From Myxococcales bacterium (lineage in GTDB: Bacteria; Myxococcota; Myxococcia; Myxococcales; Anaeromyxobacteraceae), in the NCBI GenBank assembly GCA_021806645.1, contig JAJZQX010000003.1:124001-188000 (forward strand): a stretch of 64,000 bases of DNA, written 5' to 3'. Positions within the stretch are counted from its first letter, which is position 1, and each line of letters begins with the position of its first letter. This document shows, piece by piece, positions 35,937 through 46,663 of the stretch. The position numbers and the translations under genes are program-made. The notes beneath the pieces were generated by a model. It searched no databases. It saw nothing but the letters and a program-made list of their open reading frames with translations, and was not told where the DNA came from.

Positions 35937-37108
35937 CAGGCGTCGTCTAGCAGCCATGCCGTCACCTCCGCGCCCGCGGGCAGCTCGCCCTGGTCGGCGC
36001 CGACGGCCAGCAGCGCGTCGGCCAGCGCCGGGCCACGCACCTGGGCCGTGTCGCGCCCGAGCGGTGCGACCTCCCCCCCGGGTGAGAGCCGTGCCCAGAG
36101 CAGCCGCGCCCGCCCCGGCTTCCCGCTGGCCGGCTCCGTCAGCCGGAGCGGCAGCGCCCGCCGGAACGGCGCCGCCGACCCCGCCATGGTGAGCAGCAGC
36201 GGCCGGGCGAAGACCTCGAAGGCGACCAGGCAGGCCGAAGGACTCCCCGGCAGGCCGATGGCGGGGCGCCCGTCGAGCCGCGCGAAGAGGAACGGCTTGC
36301 CCGGCTTCATCGGCACGCCGTGGACCAGCAGCTCGGCCCCGAGCCCGCGGAGCGCGGCCGGCACCAGGTCGCGCTCGCCCACCGAGACGCCGCCGATGGT
36401 GATGACCGCGTCGTTGAGGATCGCGGCCGAGGCGATCACCGCCGACACCTCCTCCAGCCGGTCGCGCACCGCCACCCGCTCCACGTCCGCCCCCAGCTGG
36501 CGGCAGAGGGTGGCCACCGCGAGGCCGTTCGAGTCGGGCGTCCGCCTCGAGACCACCTCGTCGCCCGTGGAGATGACCGCGACGCGCGGCCGCCGCACCA
36601 CCTCGACCCGCTCGACGCCGACCGCCGACAGCAGCGCCAGCTGCCGCGCCCCGAGCCGGACCCCGGCCGGGAGCGCCTCGCCGCCCGCCATCACGTCCTC
36701 GCCGGCCAGCCGGACGTTCTCGCCCGGTCGAGCCGCGGCGCGGAAGCGGACCCGGTCGCCGGCGATCTCGACCGACTCCTCGCGCACCACCGCGTCCGAC
36801 CCCGCCGGCAGCACCGCGCCGGTGAAGATGCGGGCCGCCTCGCCGATGGGGAGCGGTTCCGGGGAGGCGCCGGCGTAGATCGACGCGTGAAACGGCAGCT
36901 CGGCCGGGCCGGTCACCTCGGCGCTCCGGACGGCGAACCCGTCCATGGCCGAACAGGTGGACGGCGGAGCGGCGACGCGGGCCGGAACCACCGCCGCGAG
37001 GTAGCGCCCCAGGGCGTCCTTCAGCGCCACCTCCTCGCCAGGGAGTGGAGACTGAGTCGCGATGATCCGATCGCGGACCGCCAGGAGCCGTTTCACGGAG
37101 CGCATCAT
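35933..37108 (-). CDS. moeA: Molybdopterin molybdenumtransferase
   Basis: Inserts molybdate into adenylated molybdopterin. 391 residues. MoeA motifs: STCSAMDGFAVRSAEV near the start, RIFTGAVLPAGSDAVV, VISTGDEVV, ITIGGVSVGERDLV and GLPGSPSACLVAFE. The two adjacent ATG codons at 37108 and 37105 are equally possible starts. Divergent from the Cys-rich Crp/Fnr regulator, whose upstream region holds GATC-type inverted repeats. Confidence 0.94.
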   Translation of the reverse strand: MMRSVKRLLAVRDRIIATQSPLPGEEVALKDALGRYLAAVVPARVAAPPSTCSAMDGFAVRSAEVTGPAELPFHASIYAGASPEPLPIGEAARIFTGAVLPAGSDAVVREESVEIAGDRVRFRAAARPGENVRLAGEDVMAGGEALPAGVRLGARQLALLSAVGVERVEVVRRPRVAVISTGDEVVSRRTPDSNGLAVATLCRQLGADVERVAVRDRLEEVSAVIASAAILNDAVITIGGVSVGERDLVPAALRGLGAELLVHGVPMKPGKPFLFARLDGRPAIGLPGSPSACLVAFEVFARPLLLTMAGSAAPFRRALPLRLTEPASGKPGRARLLWARLSPGGEVAPLGRDTAQVRGPALADALLAVGADQGELPAGAEVTAWLLDDAW

Positions 37109-37149
37109 GCCACGCGCGGTGGCCCCGACCGGCCCGCAATGCTTGCGCT

Positions 37150-37198
37150 GGATCAGGCTTGATCCGGGGCAAGGCGCAACCCGTGCACCGGATCAAGC
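37150..37198. promoter_or_regulatory. Inverted-repeat operator region between moeA and the Crp/Fnr gene
   Basis: GGATCA-GGCT-TGATCC is a perfect palindrome at 37150-37165. Its right half belongs to a longer repeat, GCTTGATCCGG (37157-37167) and CCGGATCAAGC (37188-37198), 11 bp arms with a 20-base centre. TTGAT and ATCAA are Fnr-type half-sites, though their spacing is not the standard four bases. This is a plausible autoregulatory or Fnr-like site for both divergent genes; it could also be a hairpin in the leader. Confidence 0.5.
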
Positions 37199-37281
37199 CA
37201 TTTCCCTCAACATTTCACGGGCCTACCTCATGCAAGTGGATTCCGGTCAAGTCCGTAACTACACCCCCTACGGAGGTCCAG

Positions 37282-37938
37282 GTGCTCTCCAAGCAACCGG
37301 TCAATGACTGCAACTGCTGCGGCTTTGGAATCGCCTCGCAGGGGAAATGCCGGCTCACCCCGAGCACCCGGGAGCCGGGCTCCACCATCTGTGCCCAGGG
37401 GGAGCGACCCCGGACCGTCCACTTCGTCAAGGAGGGCTTCGTCGCCCTCTCCAGCGTCAGCCCCAGGGGGGCGGAGCTGGGGCTCACGCTGCGAGGCCCC
37501 ACCTCGCTCCTCTGCACCGAGGCGCTCCACGGCGAGGCCTCGCCGTACGAGGTTCGCGCCCTCTCCCGGGTGCGGCTCTGCGGCATCGGAGGCGACGCGC
37601 TCTCGCAGTGGGTCGGCCCGGAGAAGGGGGCGTCGCGCGTGGTGCTCGACCTGCTCCTCAACGAGGCGCGGCAGCAACGGGACGAGGTCAACTGGCGGCA
37701 GGGCGACTGCCTCGCCCGCGTGGCCCGCTTCGCCCTGGCCCACGCCCGCTTCCTCGCCGAACGGCCCAACGCCGTGCGCAAGCAGGTGGTGGCGCGGCTG
37801 CTCGGCATGCGCCCGGAGACCCTCTCACGGTGCCTGACGCGGCTCGAGGCCGACGGGCTGGTCGACGCCTCCCGCGGCGTCCGGGTGCTCGACGCAGCCC
37901 GGCTGGCCACGGTGGCGGCCGAGGAGCTGGCGGCGTAG
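37282..37938 (+). CDS. Crp/Fnr-family regulator with a cysteine-rich N-terminus
   Basis: 218 residues from the GTG at 37282, chosen because GGAGG lies five bases upstream (37272-37276); the frame stays open further up. The first 40 residues hold five cysteines (10, 12, 13, 23, 37), suggestive of an iron-sulfur or other redox site, unlike plain Crp. A cyclic-nucleotide-fold domain follows, then a helix-turn-helix around [29 protein letters not shown]. Next to molybdenum-cofactor genes, so control of anaerobic respiration is a reasonable guess. Metal binding is inference. Confidence 0.87.
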   Translation: MLSKQPVNDCNCCGFGIASQGKCRLTPSTREPGSTICAQGERPRTVHFVKEGFVALSSVSPRGAELGLTLRGPTSLLCTEALHGEASPYEVRALSRVRLCGIGGDALSQWVGPEKGASRVVLDLLLNEARQQRDEVNWRQGDCLARVARFALAHARFLAERPNAVRKQVVARLLGMRPETLSRCLTRLEADGLVDASRGVRVLDAARLATVAAEELAA

Positions 37939-38003
37939 GCTCTGGGGCTGTCACGGCGGTCCTGGTGCAAACAGGCCGCCCACGCTCTGACGGGAGCACG
38001 CAC

Positions 38004-38195
38004 ATGTTCGGTCTGAGGATGCCGGAGCTGCTGATCATCGGGTTCATCCTGGTGCTGCTGTTCGGCGCCAGCAAGCTGCCGGCTCTCGGCGCCGGGCTGG
38101 GCCAGGGGATCCGGAGCTTCAAGAAGGCGTTCGGCGGCGAGGACGAGAAGGACCAGAAGGACCCGCCGGCCAACGACCAGCAGCCCAAGGCGTAG
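38004..38195 (+). CDS. tatA: Twin-arginine translocase TatA/E subunit
   Basis: 63 residues. One N-terminal membrane helix (about 7-22) in [11 protein letters not shown]-type sequence with the typical FGASKLP hinge, an amphipathic helix [12 protein letters not shown] with the conserved FKK, and a charged tail. Forms the Tat export pore. GGGAG lies about eight bases before the ATG. TatB and TatC are not in the window. Its presence near molybdenum-cofactor genes fits, since many molybdoenzymes are Tat substrates. Confidence 0.93.
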   Translation: MFGLRMPELLIIGFILVLLFGASKLPALGAGLGQGIRSFKKAFGGEDEKDQKDPPANDQQPKA

Positions 38196-38263
38196 CCGGT
38201 CCAGAGCCCAGGTGAGGTGGGCGCTGCGCCGGTCCGGCCGCGCGGTCCCACCCTCGGCGCGCC

Positions 38264-39400
38264 ATGCCGGCCACGGTCTTCCGCCAGCTGAGGAGCTACC
38301 TCCGGTTCGACGGGGAGGACGAGTTCCGGCTCCGCGCCTTCCACCCGCTGGCGGCCCCGTCGTTCCAGGCGGTGGCCGAGGCTTTCTACGCCCGCATCCT
38401 GGCACACGAGGAGGCCAGCCGCGTCCTGCAGGGCGGCGAGAGCCTGGTCGGCCGCCTCAAGGTCACACTGGCGGCCTGGCTCGACACCCTGCTGCTCGGA
38501 CCCTGGGACGACGCCTACTGGGAGCACCGCAAGCGGATCGGCCAGGTGCACGTCCGCATCGGCATGCCGCAACACCTCATGATCGGCGCCATGAACGTGG
38601 TGCGCGCCGAGCTCGACCGGGTGGCGACGGCGCGCCTGCCCGCCGGGCCGGGGCTGCAGGCGACCCGCGCCGCCCTCGCCAAGATCCTCGACCTCGAGCT
38701 GGCCATAATGCTCCACACCTACCGCGACGACCTGCTGGCCCAGCAGGCCCGCGTGGAGCGGCTCAGCACCTTCGGCCAGCTGGTGGCCTCCATCGGCCAC
38801 GACCTGCGCAACCCGCTGGGCGTCATCGAGACCTCGCTCTTCATCCTGCGCGGCCGCCTCGCCGAGGACGAGCGGGCCCGCAAGCACGCCGATCGGATCA
38901 AGGAGCAGCTCGACATCGCCAACCGCATCATCACCAACCTGCTCGACATGATCCACGACAAGCCGCTGGCCCGGGAGCCGGTGCGGCTGGCGGAGCTGGC
39001 CGAGGCGGCGATCGGGGCCATCGCCCGCCCCGCCGAGGTGAAGGTGGAGCTGGCCGGCCTCGCCGAGCTCCCCGCGGTGGAGGCGGACGCCGTGCAGCTG
39101 CGGCAGGTGCTGGTCAACCTGCTGGAGAACGCGGTCCACGCCGCCTCGCCGTCCGGCACGGTCACGGTGCGCGGCCGGCGCGAGCCCGGCGCCGTGGCGG
39201 TGGAGGTCGAGGACACCGGGCCGGGCGTCGATCCGGCCACCCGCCGGCGGCTCTTCGAACCCCTCATCACCACCAAGAGCCGTGGCATCGGCCTCGGCCT
39301 GGCCCTCTGCCGGCGCATCGCCCTGCGGCACGGCGGCGACGTCTCCTACGCGGAGCGCCCGGGGGGCGGCGCCCGCTTCACGCTGCGCCTGCCGGCCTGA
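38264..39400 (+). CDS. Globin-coupled sensor histidine kinase
   Basis: 378 residues. The N-terminal part (about 10-155) looks like a protoglobin-type sensor globin: [21 protein letters not shown] and [12 protein letters not shown], where His96 is the expected proximal heme ligand. The kinase core has the phospho-acceptor His179 in [11 protein letters not shown], then N-box [16 protein letters not shown] and [11 protein letters not shown]-binding motifs. No membrane helix, so a cytosolic gas (O2, NO or CO) sensor. The next gene six bases later is a receiver-kinase, and an NtrC-type regulator lies just beyond. Confidence 0.85.
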   Translation: MPATVFRQLRSYLRFDGEDEFRLRAFHPLAAPSFQAVAEAFYARILAHEEASRVLQGGESLVGRLKVTLAAWLDTLLLGPWDDAYWEHRKRIGQVHVRIGMPQHLMIGAMNVVRAELDRVATARLPAGPGLQATRAALAKILDLELAIMLHTYRDDLLAQQARVERLSTFGQLVASIGHDLRNPLGVIETSLFILRGRLAEDERARKHADRIKEQLDIANRIITNLLDMIHDKPLAREPVRLAELAEAAIGAIARPAEVKVELAGLAELPAVEADAVQLRQVLVNLLENAVHAASPSGTVTVRGRREPGAVAVEVEDTGPGVDPATRRRLFEPLITTKSRGIGLGLALCRRIALRHGGDVSYAERPGGGARFTLRLPA

Positions 39401-39406
39401 GCCAGG

Positions 39407-40540
<1,134 letters not shown>

Positions 40541-40609
40541 CGCTGCCGTCTCCAGCTCGTCGATCGTCGATCCGTGCCGCCGCTGGGCCGTTCCGGACCG
40601 CCCGGCGCG

Positions 40610-42040
40610 CTAGGCCTCGTCGTCGCCGTCGGGACGCGCCACGTAGTGCCCCTCTTCCCGCTCCTTGTACTCCTTCTGGCGGTACTGGATCTTCCGGACG
40701 CTGATGCCGAGGATCTCGGCGGCCCGCGACGTCGAGCCTCCCACCATCTCCAGCGTGCGGACGATGGCCTCGCGCTCGATGTCGTAGAGCGTGGCGCCGG
40801 GGATGAGCGCTCCGGGGGAGCGATCGCTGCGCGGCCGCAGCCCACGCAGCGTGGGCGGCAGGTCGTCGCCGTCCAGCTCGGTTCCCTTGCAGAGCACCAC
40901 CGCCCGCTCCACCACGTTCTCCAGCTCCCGGACGTTCCCGGGCCAGTCATGTGAGAGCAGCGCGTTGAGCGTCCCCGCGGCGAGCGCCTTGATCTCCTTG
41001 CCGTAGGCCTTGGCGTACTTGGCGATGAAGTGGGTGACCAGCGCCGGGATGTCCCCCTTGCGATCCCGCAGCGGCGGAAGGGTCACCGCCACCACGTTGA
41101 GCCGGTAATAGAGGTCCTCGCGGAACCCGCCCGTCTTCACCATCCCGGCGAGGTCGCGGTTGGTGGCCGCCACCAGCCGCACGTCCACCTTGAGCGTGCG
41201 GGTGCCGCCGACCCGCTCGAACTCCCGCTGCTGCAGGACCCGCAGCAGCTTGACCTGCAGCGCCGGTGAGACCTCGCCGATCTCGTCGAGGAAGAGCGTC
41301 CCGCCATCGGCCAGCTCGAAGCGCCCTTCCTTCAGCCCGATGGCGCCGGTGAAGGCCCCCTTCTCGTGGCCGAAGAGCTCCGACTCCAGCAGCGTCTCGG
41401 AGAGCGCGGCACAGTTCACCTTGATGAACGGCTTGTCGGCGCGGGGCGACTCCTCGTGGAGCGCCTGGGCCACCAGCTCCTTGCCGGTCCCCGACTCGCC
41501 GAGGATGAGCACGGTGGCCCGGGTTGGGGCGGCCCGCTTCACCACGTCGAAGACCGCCTGCAGCTCGGGGGCATCTCCGACGATGTTGTGGAAGCTGTAC
41601 CGATCACGCACCCGCTCGCGCAGGTTCTGGGCGTCGCGCTGCAGCTTCAGCTTCTCCAGCGCCTTGGCCAGCACCACCTGCACGGCGTTGAAGTCGAGCG
41701 GCTTGACGAGGTAATTCTCGGCGCCGGCCCGCATCGCCTCGACGGCCGCCTCGACCGAGGCGAAGGCGGTCATCATGACGAAGACGGCGTCGGTCCCCTG
41801 CTCGCGTGCCCGCTTCAGCAGCGTGATCCCGTCGAGCCGCGGCATGCGAACGTCGGCCAGCACCACCGACGGCCCGAACCCGGGCAGCAGCGAGAGCGCC
41901 TCCTCGCCATCCGCGGCCTCGAGGACCTCGTACCCCTCTTCCGCCAGCATCGTGCGGAGCGCGACGCGGGCGTTCTGCTCGTCGTCGACGACCAGGATCC
42001 GTTCCTTCGCAACCCTCGTTCCCAGGCTGGGAGTGGTCAT
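40610..42040 (-). CDS. NtrC-family sigma54-dependent response regulator
   Basis: 476 residues. Receiver domain with DD at 19-20, phospho-Asp63 (ADVRMP) and Lys in YLVKPLD; central AAA+ domain with Walker A GESGTGKE, the sigma54-contact loop GAFTGA, Walker [12 protein letters not shown] and the arginine-finger region; C-terminal Fis-type helix-turn-helix ending [14 protein letters not shown]. Activates RpoN promoters by ATP hydrolysis. Convergent with the receiver-kinase gene, its likely partner. Which promoters it serves is unknown; the amt promoter at 20.7 kb is one RpoN candidate but there is no direct link. Confidence 0.93.
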   Translation of the reverse strand: MTTPSLGTRVAKERILVVDDEQNARVALRTMLAEEGYEVLEAADGEEALSLLPGFGPSVVLADVRMPRLDGITLLKRAREQGTDAVFVMMTAFASVEAAVEAMRAGAENYLVKPLDFNAVQVVLAKALEKLKLQRDAQNLRERVRDRYSFHNIVGDAPELQAVFDVVKRAAPTRATVLILGESGTGKELVAQALHEESPRADKPFIKVNCAALSETLLESELFGHEKGAFTGAIGLKEGRFELADGGTLFLDEIGEVSPALQVKLLRVLQQREFERVGGTRTLKVDVRLVAATNRDLAGMVKTGGFREDLYYRLNVVAVTLPPLRDRKGDIPALVTHFIAKYAKAYGKEIKALAAGTLNALLSHDWPGNVRELENVVERAVVLCKGTELDGDDLPPTLRGLRPRSDRSPGALIPGATLYDIEREAIVRTLEMVGGSTSRAAEILGISVRKIQYRQKEYKEREEGHYVARPDGDDEA

Positions 42041-42147
42041 GCCGTCGCACCACCTTCAAGAGCGCAAAGACTGCGTGATGGACGGTTCTATGCCCGGTCC
42101 GGCGGAAAAGATCCAGCGCGCTCGCGTGAATCGAAGGTCCGGACCGC

Positions 42148-42888
42148 TCACGGTTTTGCGCGGTCAGCTCCGCGACTTACCCCGGACTGGGGAACCGGGA
42201 CTCGGCCGATTCGTCCGTAAGGACGCCACTTGAACCGGGCGCCGAGCCCCTCGGCCACGGCGCGGCAGTCGGGCTCCGAGAGCCCGTCCACCCCGACGGC
42301 GCTGGCGGCCACCTCCCCCAGGCGAGCCGTCGCCGAACGGATGAAGTCCTTCACGGCGGAGTAGGCCGCCTCGCCGTACCTGCTCGGGCAGAGCCGCGCG
42401 TAGGTGGCGGCGTCGGCGGCGTTGAGCGAGACCGAGACCGCGTCGAGGCCGGCGGCCTGGAGCTCGGGCACCACGTCACGCCCCTCGCGCAGGCTGGCCA
42501 GGCCGTCGGTGTCGAGCCGGACGCGCCCGACCCCGGCCGCCTTGAGCCGGCGCGTGAGCTCCAGCACCACCTCGAGCCGGCGCGTCGGCTCGCCGAAGCC
42601 GGTGAAGACCACCTCGCTGCGCCCCGCCAACCCGGCCGCACGCGCCGCCGACCAGATCGCCTCGACGTCCGGGTTTCCCTTGAGGCGCAGGTCGAAGTCG
42701 CCCACGGTGAAGTCGTCGTCGCCGATCTTCGGGCAGAAGACGCAGGCCAGCGTGCAGCTGCTGGTGATGTTGAGGTAGAGGGCATCGCCGAGCGGATAGG
42801 CGAGGACGGGCGGCGTGGTGGGCGGGCTGGACACGGGCGAGCCGGTGATAACAGGGGGCTGACTCGCGCGCCAGCGCGCCGGGCGCAC
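42148..42888 (-). CDS. Radical SAM protein, TatD-associated type
   Basis: 246 residues from the GTG at 42888, which has AGGGG about eight bases upstream; a GTG at 42834 would give 228 residues. The iron-sulfur motif is C45-TLA-C49-VF-C52 (CX3CX2C), preceded by LYLNITSSC and followed by EVVFTGFGEPTRRL. This matches the small radical SAM family (TIGR04038, from memory) often found with TatD nucleases; no tatD is in the window. The reaction is unknown. Confidence 0.8.
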   Translation of the reverse strand: MRPARWRASQPPVITGSPVSSPPTTPPVLAYPLGDALYLNITSSCTLACVFCPKIGDDDFTVGDFDLRLKGNPDVEAIWSAARAAGLAGRSEVVFTGFGEPTRRLEVVLELTRRLKAAGVGRVRLDTDGLASLREGRDVVPELQAAGLDAVSVSLNAADAATYARLCPSRYGEAAYSAVKDFIRSATARLGEVAASAVGVDGLSEPDCRAVAEGLGARFKWRPYGRIGRVPVPQSGVSRGADRAKP

Positions 42889-42936
42889 CCCGTGACCCCT
42901 GGCCAGCCGCTGGGCGAGGGATCAGGGACCGCGGTG

Positions 42937-43263
42937 TCACGGCCCCTCGGAGACCTGCCCGCTGCAGCCGACGCAGTAGCGCGCCTCCGGGATGGCCCGC
43001 ATGCGCTGGAGCCCCATCGGCCCACCGCACGCCAGGCAGGTTCCGTAGGAGCCCTGCTCGATCCGCCGCAGCGCGGCCTCGATCTCGGCCAGCTCGCGGC
43101 GGACCTCCTCGCCGACCGGCTCCGGGATCGCCTCGGTGTCGAACCAGTGGCTCCCGGAGGCCGCGCCGGCCGTGCGCGAATGCTGGCGCAGGCGGTGGCG
43201 CCGCGTCAGAAGGAACTCGCGGGCCTCGGACTCGAACTGGACCATCGGTCGACGACGTAGCAT
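42937..43263 (-). CDS. DksA/TraR-type zinc-finger protein
   Basis: 108 residues from the ATG at 43263 (an ATG at 43245 gives 102). A coiled-coil N-terminus (FESEAREFLLTRRHRLRQ... EVRRELAEIEAALRRIEQGSYG) leads to the four-cysteine finger CLAC...CVGC with the expected spacing. Family members bind the RNA polymerase secondary channel or act as transcription modulators. Stop is 49 bases before the radical SAM start, so co-transcription is possible. Confidence 0.85.
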   Translation of the reverse strand: MLRRRPMVQFESEAREFLLTRRHRLRQHSRTAGAASGSHWFDTEAIPEPVGEEVRRELAEIEAALRRIEQGSYGTCLACGGPMGLQRMRAIPEARYCVGCSGQVSEGP

Positions 43264-43393
43264 GTGGCGTGCCGCCACGTTCCCCTTGGAATCCGGGGTG
43301 CTCCCATCGCGAAACCTGCGTCCGCCCCCTGGTGCGCGCACCGATTGCGCGGGGCCCTGGCCCCCACGGGGCGTGGCCGGAATGCCGCCGGAA

Positions 43394-44740
43394 TCACCCG
43401 GGCAGGGCGCGGCGGACGGGTCCGTCTCGCACCGTGTCGATCATGGGGCCGGTCGGCAACCGCGTCTTCGGGTCGAGCCGCCGCACCAGCGGCCGCTCCC
43501 AGAGGTCCCGGCCCCGTGCGGGCGTCGCCACCCGCCCGAACCCGCCATCCTGGAGCTCGACCAGCGTGCCGGGCGGATGGCGTCCCAGCGCGTTCACCAG
43601 CGCCTGCGCCAGCGCCGCGTGGTAGAGCCGGCCACCGGCCTTGAGCATCGCCCCGAGCGCATCGGCGCGGGTGACCTTGGCGCCATAGAGCCGGATGACG
43701 TTGGCGTAGTCCTCCGCCAACCGCAAAGCCGCGCCGATGGCCGAAGGCGGGCCAGCCGGATCGGCCTGGTCGAGGTGGTGCTCCAGCACGCCGCGGACCC
43801 GCCGCAGCTTGGCCTCGGAGAAGCCGCGCTGCCGCAGCACCAGGCGCGCACCTTCGACGGGGTGGCGCGCCATGGCCACGGGCCCTTCCCCGACCGACGG
43901 CGCCAGGTAACCGACGTCGTGGACCAGGCCGGTGATGCCGAGATCCTGGAGCAGCCCCGACGGGAAGCCGGCCGTCTTGCCGATCAGCAGAGCCACCATC
44001 GCCACCTCGACGGCGTGGGCGGCATGCGGCGGGCAGTCGGGAAAGCCGAGCCAGAAGGCGGGCGCCTCGATGCCGGACTCGAGCGCCTCCACCACGGCGC
44101 GCCGGATCGGCAGCGGGTTTAGCACGCGCCCGGCGGCGAGGTGATCCCAGCCCTCGGTGGTCAAGTCGAGCAGCAGCCTGAGGACCTGTTCCGGGGCCCG
44201 AGCCGGCGGCGCCTGGTCCGAGCGGACCGCCTGGAACCGGTAGATGCCATGCAGTTCCACCGCACCGAGCCCTTGCTCCAGCAGCCACTGGCCGAGCGTG
44301 CCTCGCGGCCACTCCGCGGCGGGCGGGCCGGCCAGCCCCTTCACCAGTGTCCGGATCTGGGGGCCCGTGAGCGGCGAGTGGAACACGAGCCCGCCGGTGT
44401 TGTGGCGCCGCAGCTCCGTGCCCAGCCCGCCGGCCCCCGGCTTGTTGTCGGTCCGGACGCGGAGGTCGTTCAGGTAGACCTGGTCCTCGACCGTCACCAG
44501 GCTGACGGTGCCGAGCGCCTCGCCAAGAGAGGCCAGCAGCCGCATCAGCTCGGCCACCGGCGCGTCGAAGGCGCGGTTGTCGGGGCTGTGGACTCGGGTC
44601 AGCTTGAGCAGGCCGGCGAGCAGCTGCACCAGCTGCTCGCCCCCTTCGCGGATCTTCTGCGCCAGTTCGCGGTCCTCGCCGGCGCGAGCGCGACCGAGGG
44701 CACGGCCGAGGCTCGACTGCGCCCGGTCCAGCTCATCCAT
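43394..44740 (-). CDS. HD-domain phosphohydrolase-like protein
   Basis: 448 residues. The N-terminal half (about 1-190) is helical and unrecognised. A HD-type domain follows: His242 in AHAVEV, the HD pair His274-Asp275 in LVHDVGYLA, then RHPVEGARLVL and VLEHHLDQ. The order recalls HD-GYP c-di-GMP phosphodiesterases, but the GYP signature is absent, so activity is uncertain. The ATG overlaps the stop of the HEAT-like gene by eight bases, so the two products are probably used together. Confidence 0.75.
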   Translation of the reverse strand: MDELDRAQSSLGRALGRARAGEDRELAQKIREGGEQLVQLLAGLLKLTRVHSPDNRAFDAPVAELMRLLASLGEALGTVSLVTVEDQVYLNDLRVRTDNKPGAGGLGTELRRHNTGGLVFHSPLTGPQIRTLVKGLAGPPAAEWPRGTLGQWLLEQGLGAVELHGIYRFQAVRSDQAPPARAPEQVLRLLLDLTTEGWDHLAAGRVLNPLPIRRAVVEALESGIEAPAFWLGFPDCPPHAAHAVEVAMVALLIGKTAGFPSGLLQDLGITGLVHDVGYLAPSVGEGPVAMARHPVEGARLVLRQRGFSEAKLRRVRGVLEHHLDQADPAGPPSAIGAALRLAEDYANVIRLYGAKVTRADALGAMLKAGGRLYHAALAQALVNALGRHPPGTLVELQDGGFGRVATPARGRDLWERPLVRRLDPKTRLPTGPMIDTVRDGPVRRALPG

Positions 44741-46415
44741 GGCGGGCTCCCTGGCGGCGGCGCGCCAGCACGGCGAAGCAGTGGCGCCGGAAGACCTCGT
44801 CGTCGGCCCCCTTCGCCAGCGCCTCGATCCGGGCCTGGGCTTCCGGGGACGGGTGTGCGGCCAACCCGGAAACGGCAGCCACCCGGAGGGGCCCGTCCTG
44901 CTTCGATCCGGTCAAGGCCTTCAGCAGGGCGCCGCGCGGCCTGAGCCACTCGTCGAAGAGCGGCGCGGCGCGCCCCGGATCGAGCCGGGCCAGCGCCGAC
45001 CCGAGGGCGTCGGCCTCGGCGATGGAGCACGCCTTGCGGCTCAACAGGGCCTCCTGGACCGACTGGAAGGCGGCGGCTTTCCCGCTGCTCGCCAGCACGT
45101 GTGCCACGCCGATCCGGACGGGTTCGCGTGGCGCGTGTAGGAGCCGCAACAGCCGCTGCACCGGCACGTCGCCGCCGGCCCCCTCGAGCGCTTGCAGCGC
45201 GGCCACCTGCAGCCCCTCGTCGGCGTGGTCGAGCAGCGCCACCGCCGCCCGCGCCGCGAAGCCGGGCGCCTTGGCGCCGATGGCGTGGACCAGCGCGCGC
45301 GCCACCATGGGGTCGAGGGTGGTGAGCCGGCCGACGACGCCGGCGGCGTCGGCCGGGAGCCGGGCCTCGGTGATGAGGACGAGGACGTGTCGGCGCCCCT
45401 CGTCCGTCTCGGCGGCCAGCAGGTCGAGCGCCGCCTCCGCGGGGACCAGCGGCACCAGCTGCAGGGCCTCGGGAGGCAGCTGCCGGCTACCGGCCGGCAC
45501 CGAGGCCAGCACGGCGTCGAGCAGCCTGGGATCGCCCAGCGTCCGGATCAGCTCGTCGCGCAGCTCGCCGGGCGGGAGCTGCCCGACCATCTTCGCCAGC
45601 TCGGCCAGCGGCGCCAGCGCGGCGTCGGCGACGAAGTAGTCCCTGAGTTCGAGCAGGAAGAGGTGGAGCTCTCGCCCCGGGACCGCGCCGCTCCCTGCCT
45701 CGGTGACCAGGCGCCTGGCCAGCCGGATCGCCCCGTCGGCCAGCGTCTCGGCCCCCTCGCTGGCGTGGAGCACGGCCAGCGCCCCGGCCGGCACCTCTCG
45801 CCAGGCGATCGGCCCGGGCGGCGGCAGGAGCGGGAACGGCGCGTCGAACCCGGCTGGCGGGCGGCTCCCCTCGCCTCGAGCGTGACGAACCCCCTCGGGC
45901 TCCGGGTTGTCCTCCTCCGGCGTGAACCCCTCGACGGCGGAGAAGCCGATCCCCTTGAACTCGCCCTTGCGCAGCAGCGTGATCACGTCCTCTTCCTGCT
46001 GCCGGACCCCGACGTAGCGGACGGCGAGGATCTCCAGGAAGGACAGCAGTTCGTCCCACGCGACGTTGGGACGGAAGGTGAGCCGTCGCACGCCGTCGCG
46101 GAAGAGCCGGAAGGCGAGCGAGCGTTCGCGGTCTTCCTCGCGGTAGACCACCTCGCCGTCGCACAGCAACTCGAACGGGTGCACGTCGAGGACCAGGTCG
46201 CCTCCCTCGGTGGCCGCGGCCGCATGGGACTGGTAGTCGGCCAGGAACTGCCGGACCACGGCGTTGGTGGGGGCGTAGAGGGTGAAGGAGCGGGCCGCCT
46301 TGGAGAGCGCGGTGACGAACTGCATGGCCACCTCGCCCCGGCCGCCGGTGGCCAGCGGCGCCGGGGGCTGGGCCTCCTGCGGGTAGCCGCCTCTCGGCGG
46401 CGTCTGTGGCGCCAT
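44733..46415 (-). CDS. HEAT-like repeat protein paired with the HD protein
   Basis: 560 residues. An N-terminal domain (about 25-170: FVTALSKAARSFTLYAPTNAVVRQFL, HPFELLCDGEVVYREEDRE) resembles the N-terminus of the downstream HD protein in style (TRVHSPDNRAF, VTVEDQVYLND), suggesting a shared sensory fold. The C-terminal half is Ala/Leu-rich helical repeats (RAAVALLDHADEGLQVAALQALEGAG). No signal peptide. Such pairs may form a scaffold for signalling; the function is unknown. The 248-base gap to emrA shows no gene. Confidence 0.7.
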   Translation of the reverse strand: MAPQTPPRGGYPQEAQPPAPLATGGRGEVAMQFVTALSKAARSFTLYAPTNAVVRQFLADYQSHAAAATEGGDLVLDVHPFELLCDGEVVYREEDRERSLAFRLFRDGVRRLTFRPNVAWDELLSFLEILAVRYVGVRQQEEDVITLLRKGEFKGIGFSAVEGFTPEEDNPEPEGVRHARGEGSRPPAGFDAPFPLLPPPGPIAWREVPAGALAVLHASEGAETLADGAIRLARRLVTEAGSGAVPGRELHLFLLELRDYFVADAALAPLAELAKMVGQLPPGELRDELIRTLGDPRLLDAVLASVPAGSRQLPPEALQLVPLVPAEAALDLLAAETDEGRRHVLVLITEARLPADAAGVVGRLTTLDPMVARALVHAIGAKAPGFAARAAVALLDHADEGLQVAALQALEGAGGDVPVQRLLRLLHAPREPVRIGVAHVLASSGKAAAFQSVQEALLSRKACSIAEADALGSALARLDPGRAAPLFDEWLRPRGALLKALTGSKQDGPLRVAAVSGLAAHPSPEAQARIEALAKGADDEVFRRHCFAVLARRRQGARHG

Positions 46416-46663
46416 CGACCCTCCCTCTCAAGAGTGAACCTCCCCAGGCGAGGGGCGTCAAGCAAACCGGCCGGGCCGTCCCACTCCCCGGCGGGCCGTA
46501 CGCCAGCTCACGACGCTAGCCCGCATGGCGATCGGCTCCGGGCCAGCGCGGTGGGGTTGGACCTCCGCGCGCGTGGTGTCGTGCCAGGGGGGCCAGGCCC
46601 GGGCGAATGGCGACGCCGCGCGGCGCCCACTGGACCCCAGGGCTGGTGCGAGGGGACCTTGCG

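Noticed and set aside
37159-37281. N-terminal extension of the Crp/Fnr regulator from an ATG at 37159
   Set aside because: It would run through the inverted-repeat operator region, and a strong GGAGG precedes the later GTG at 37282.
40541-40609. Possible terminator between the receiver-kinase and NtrC-type genes
   Set aside because: No stable hairpin with a T-tract could be drawn on either strand.
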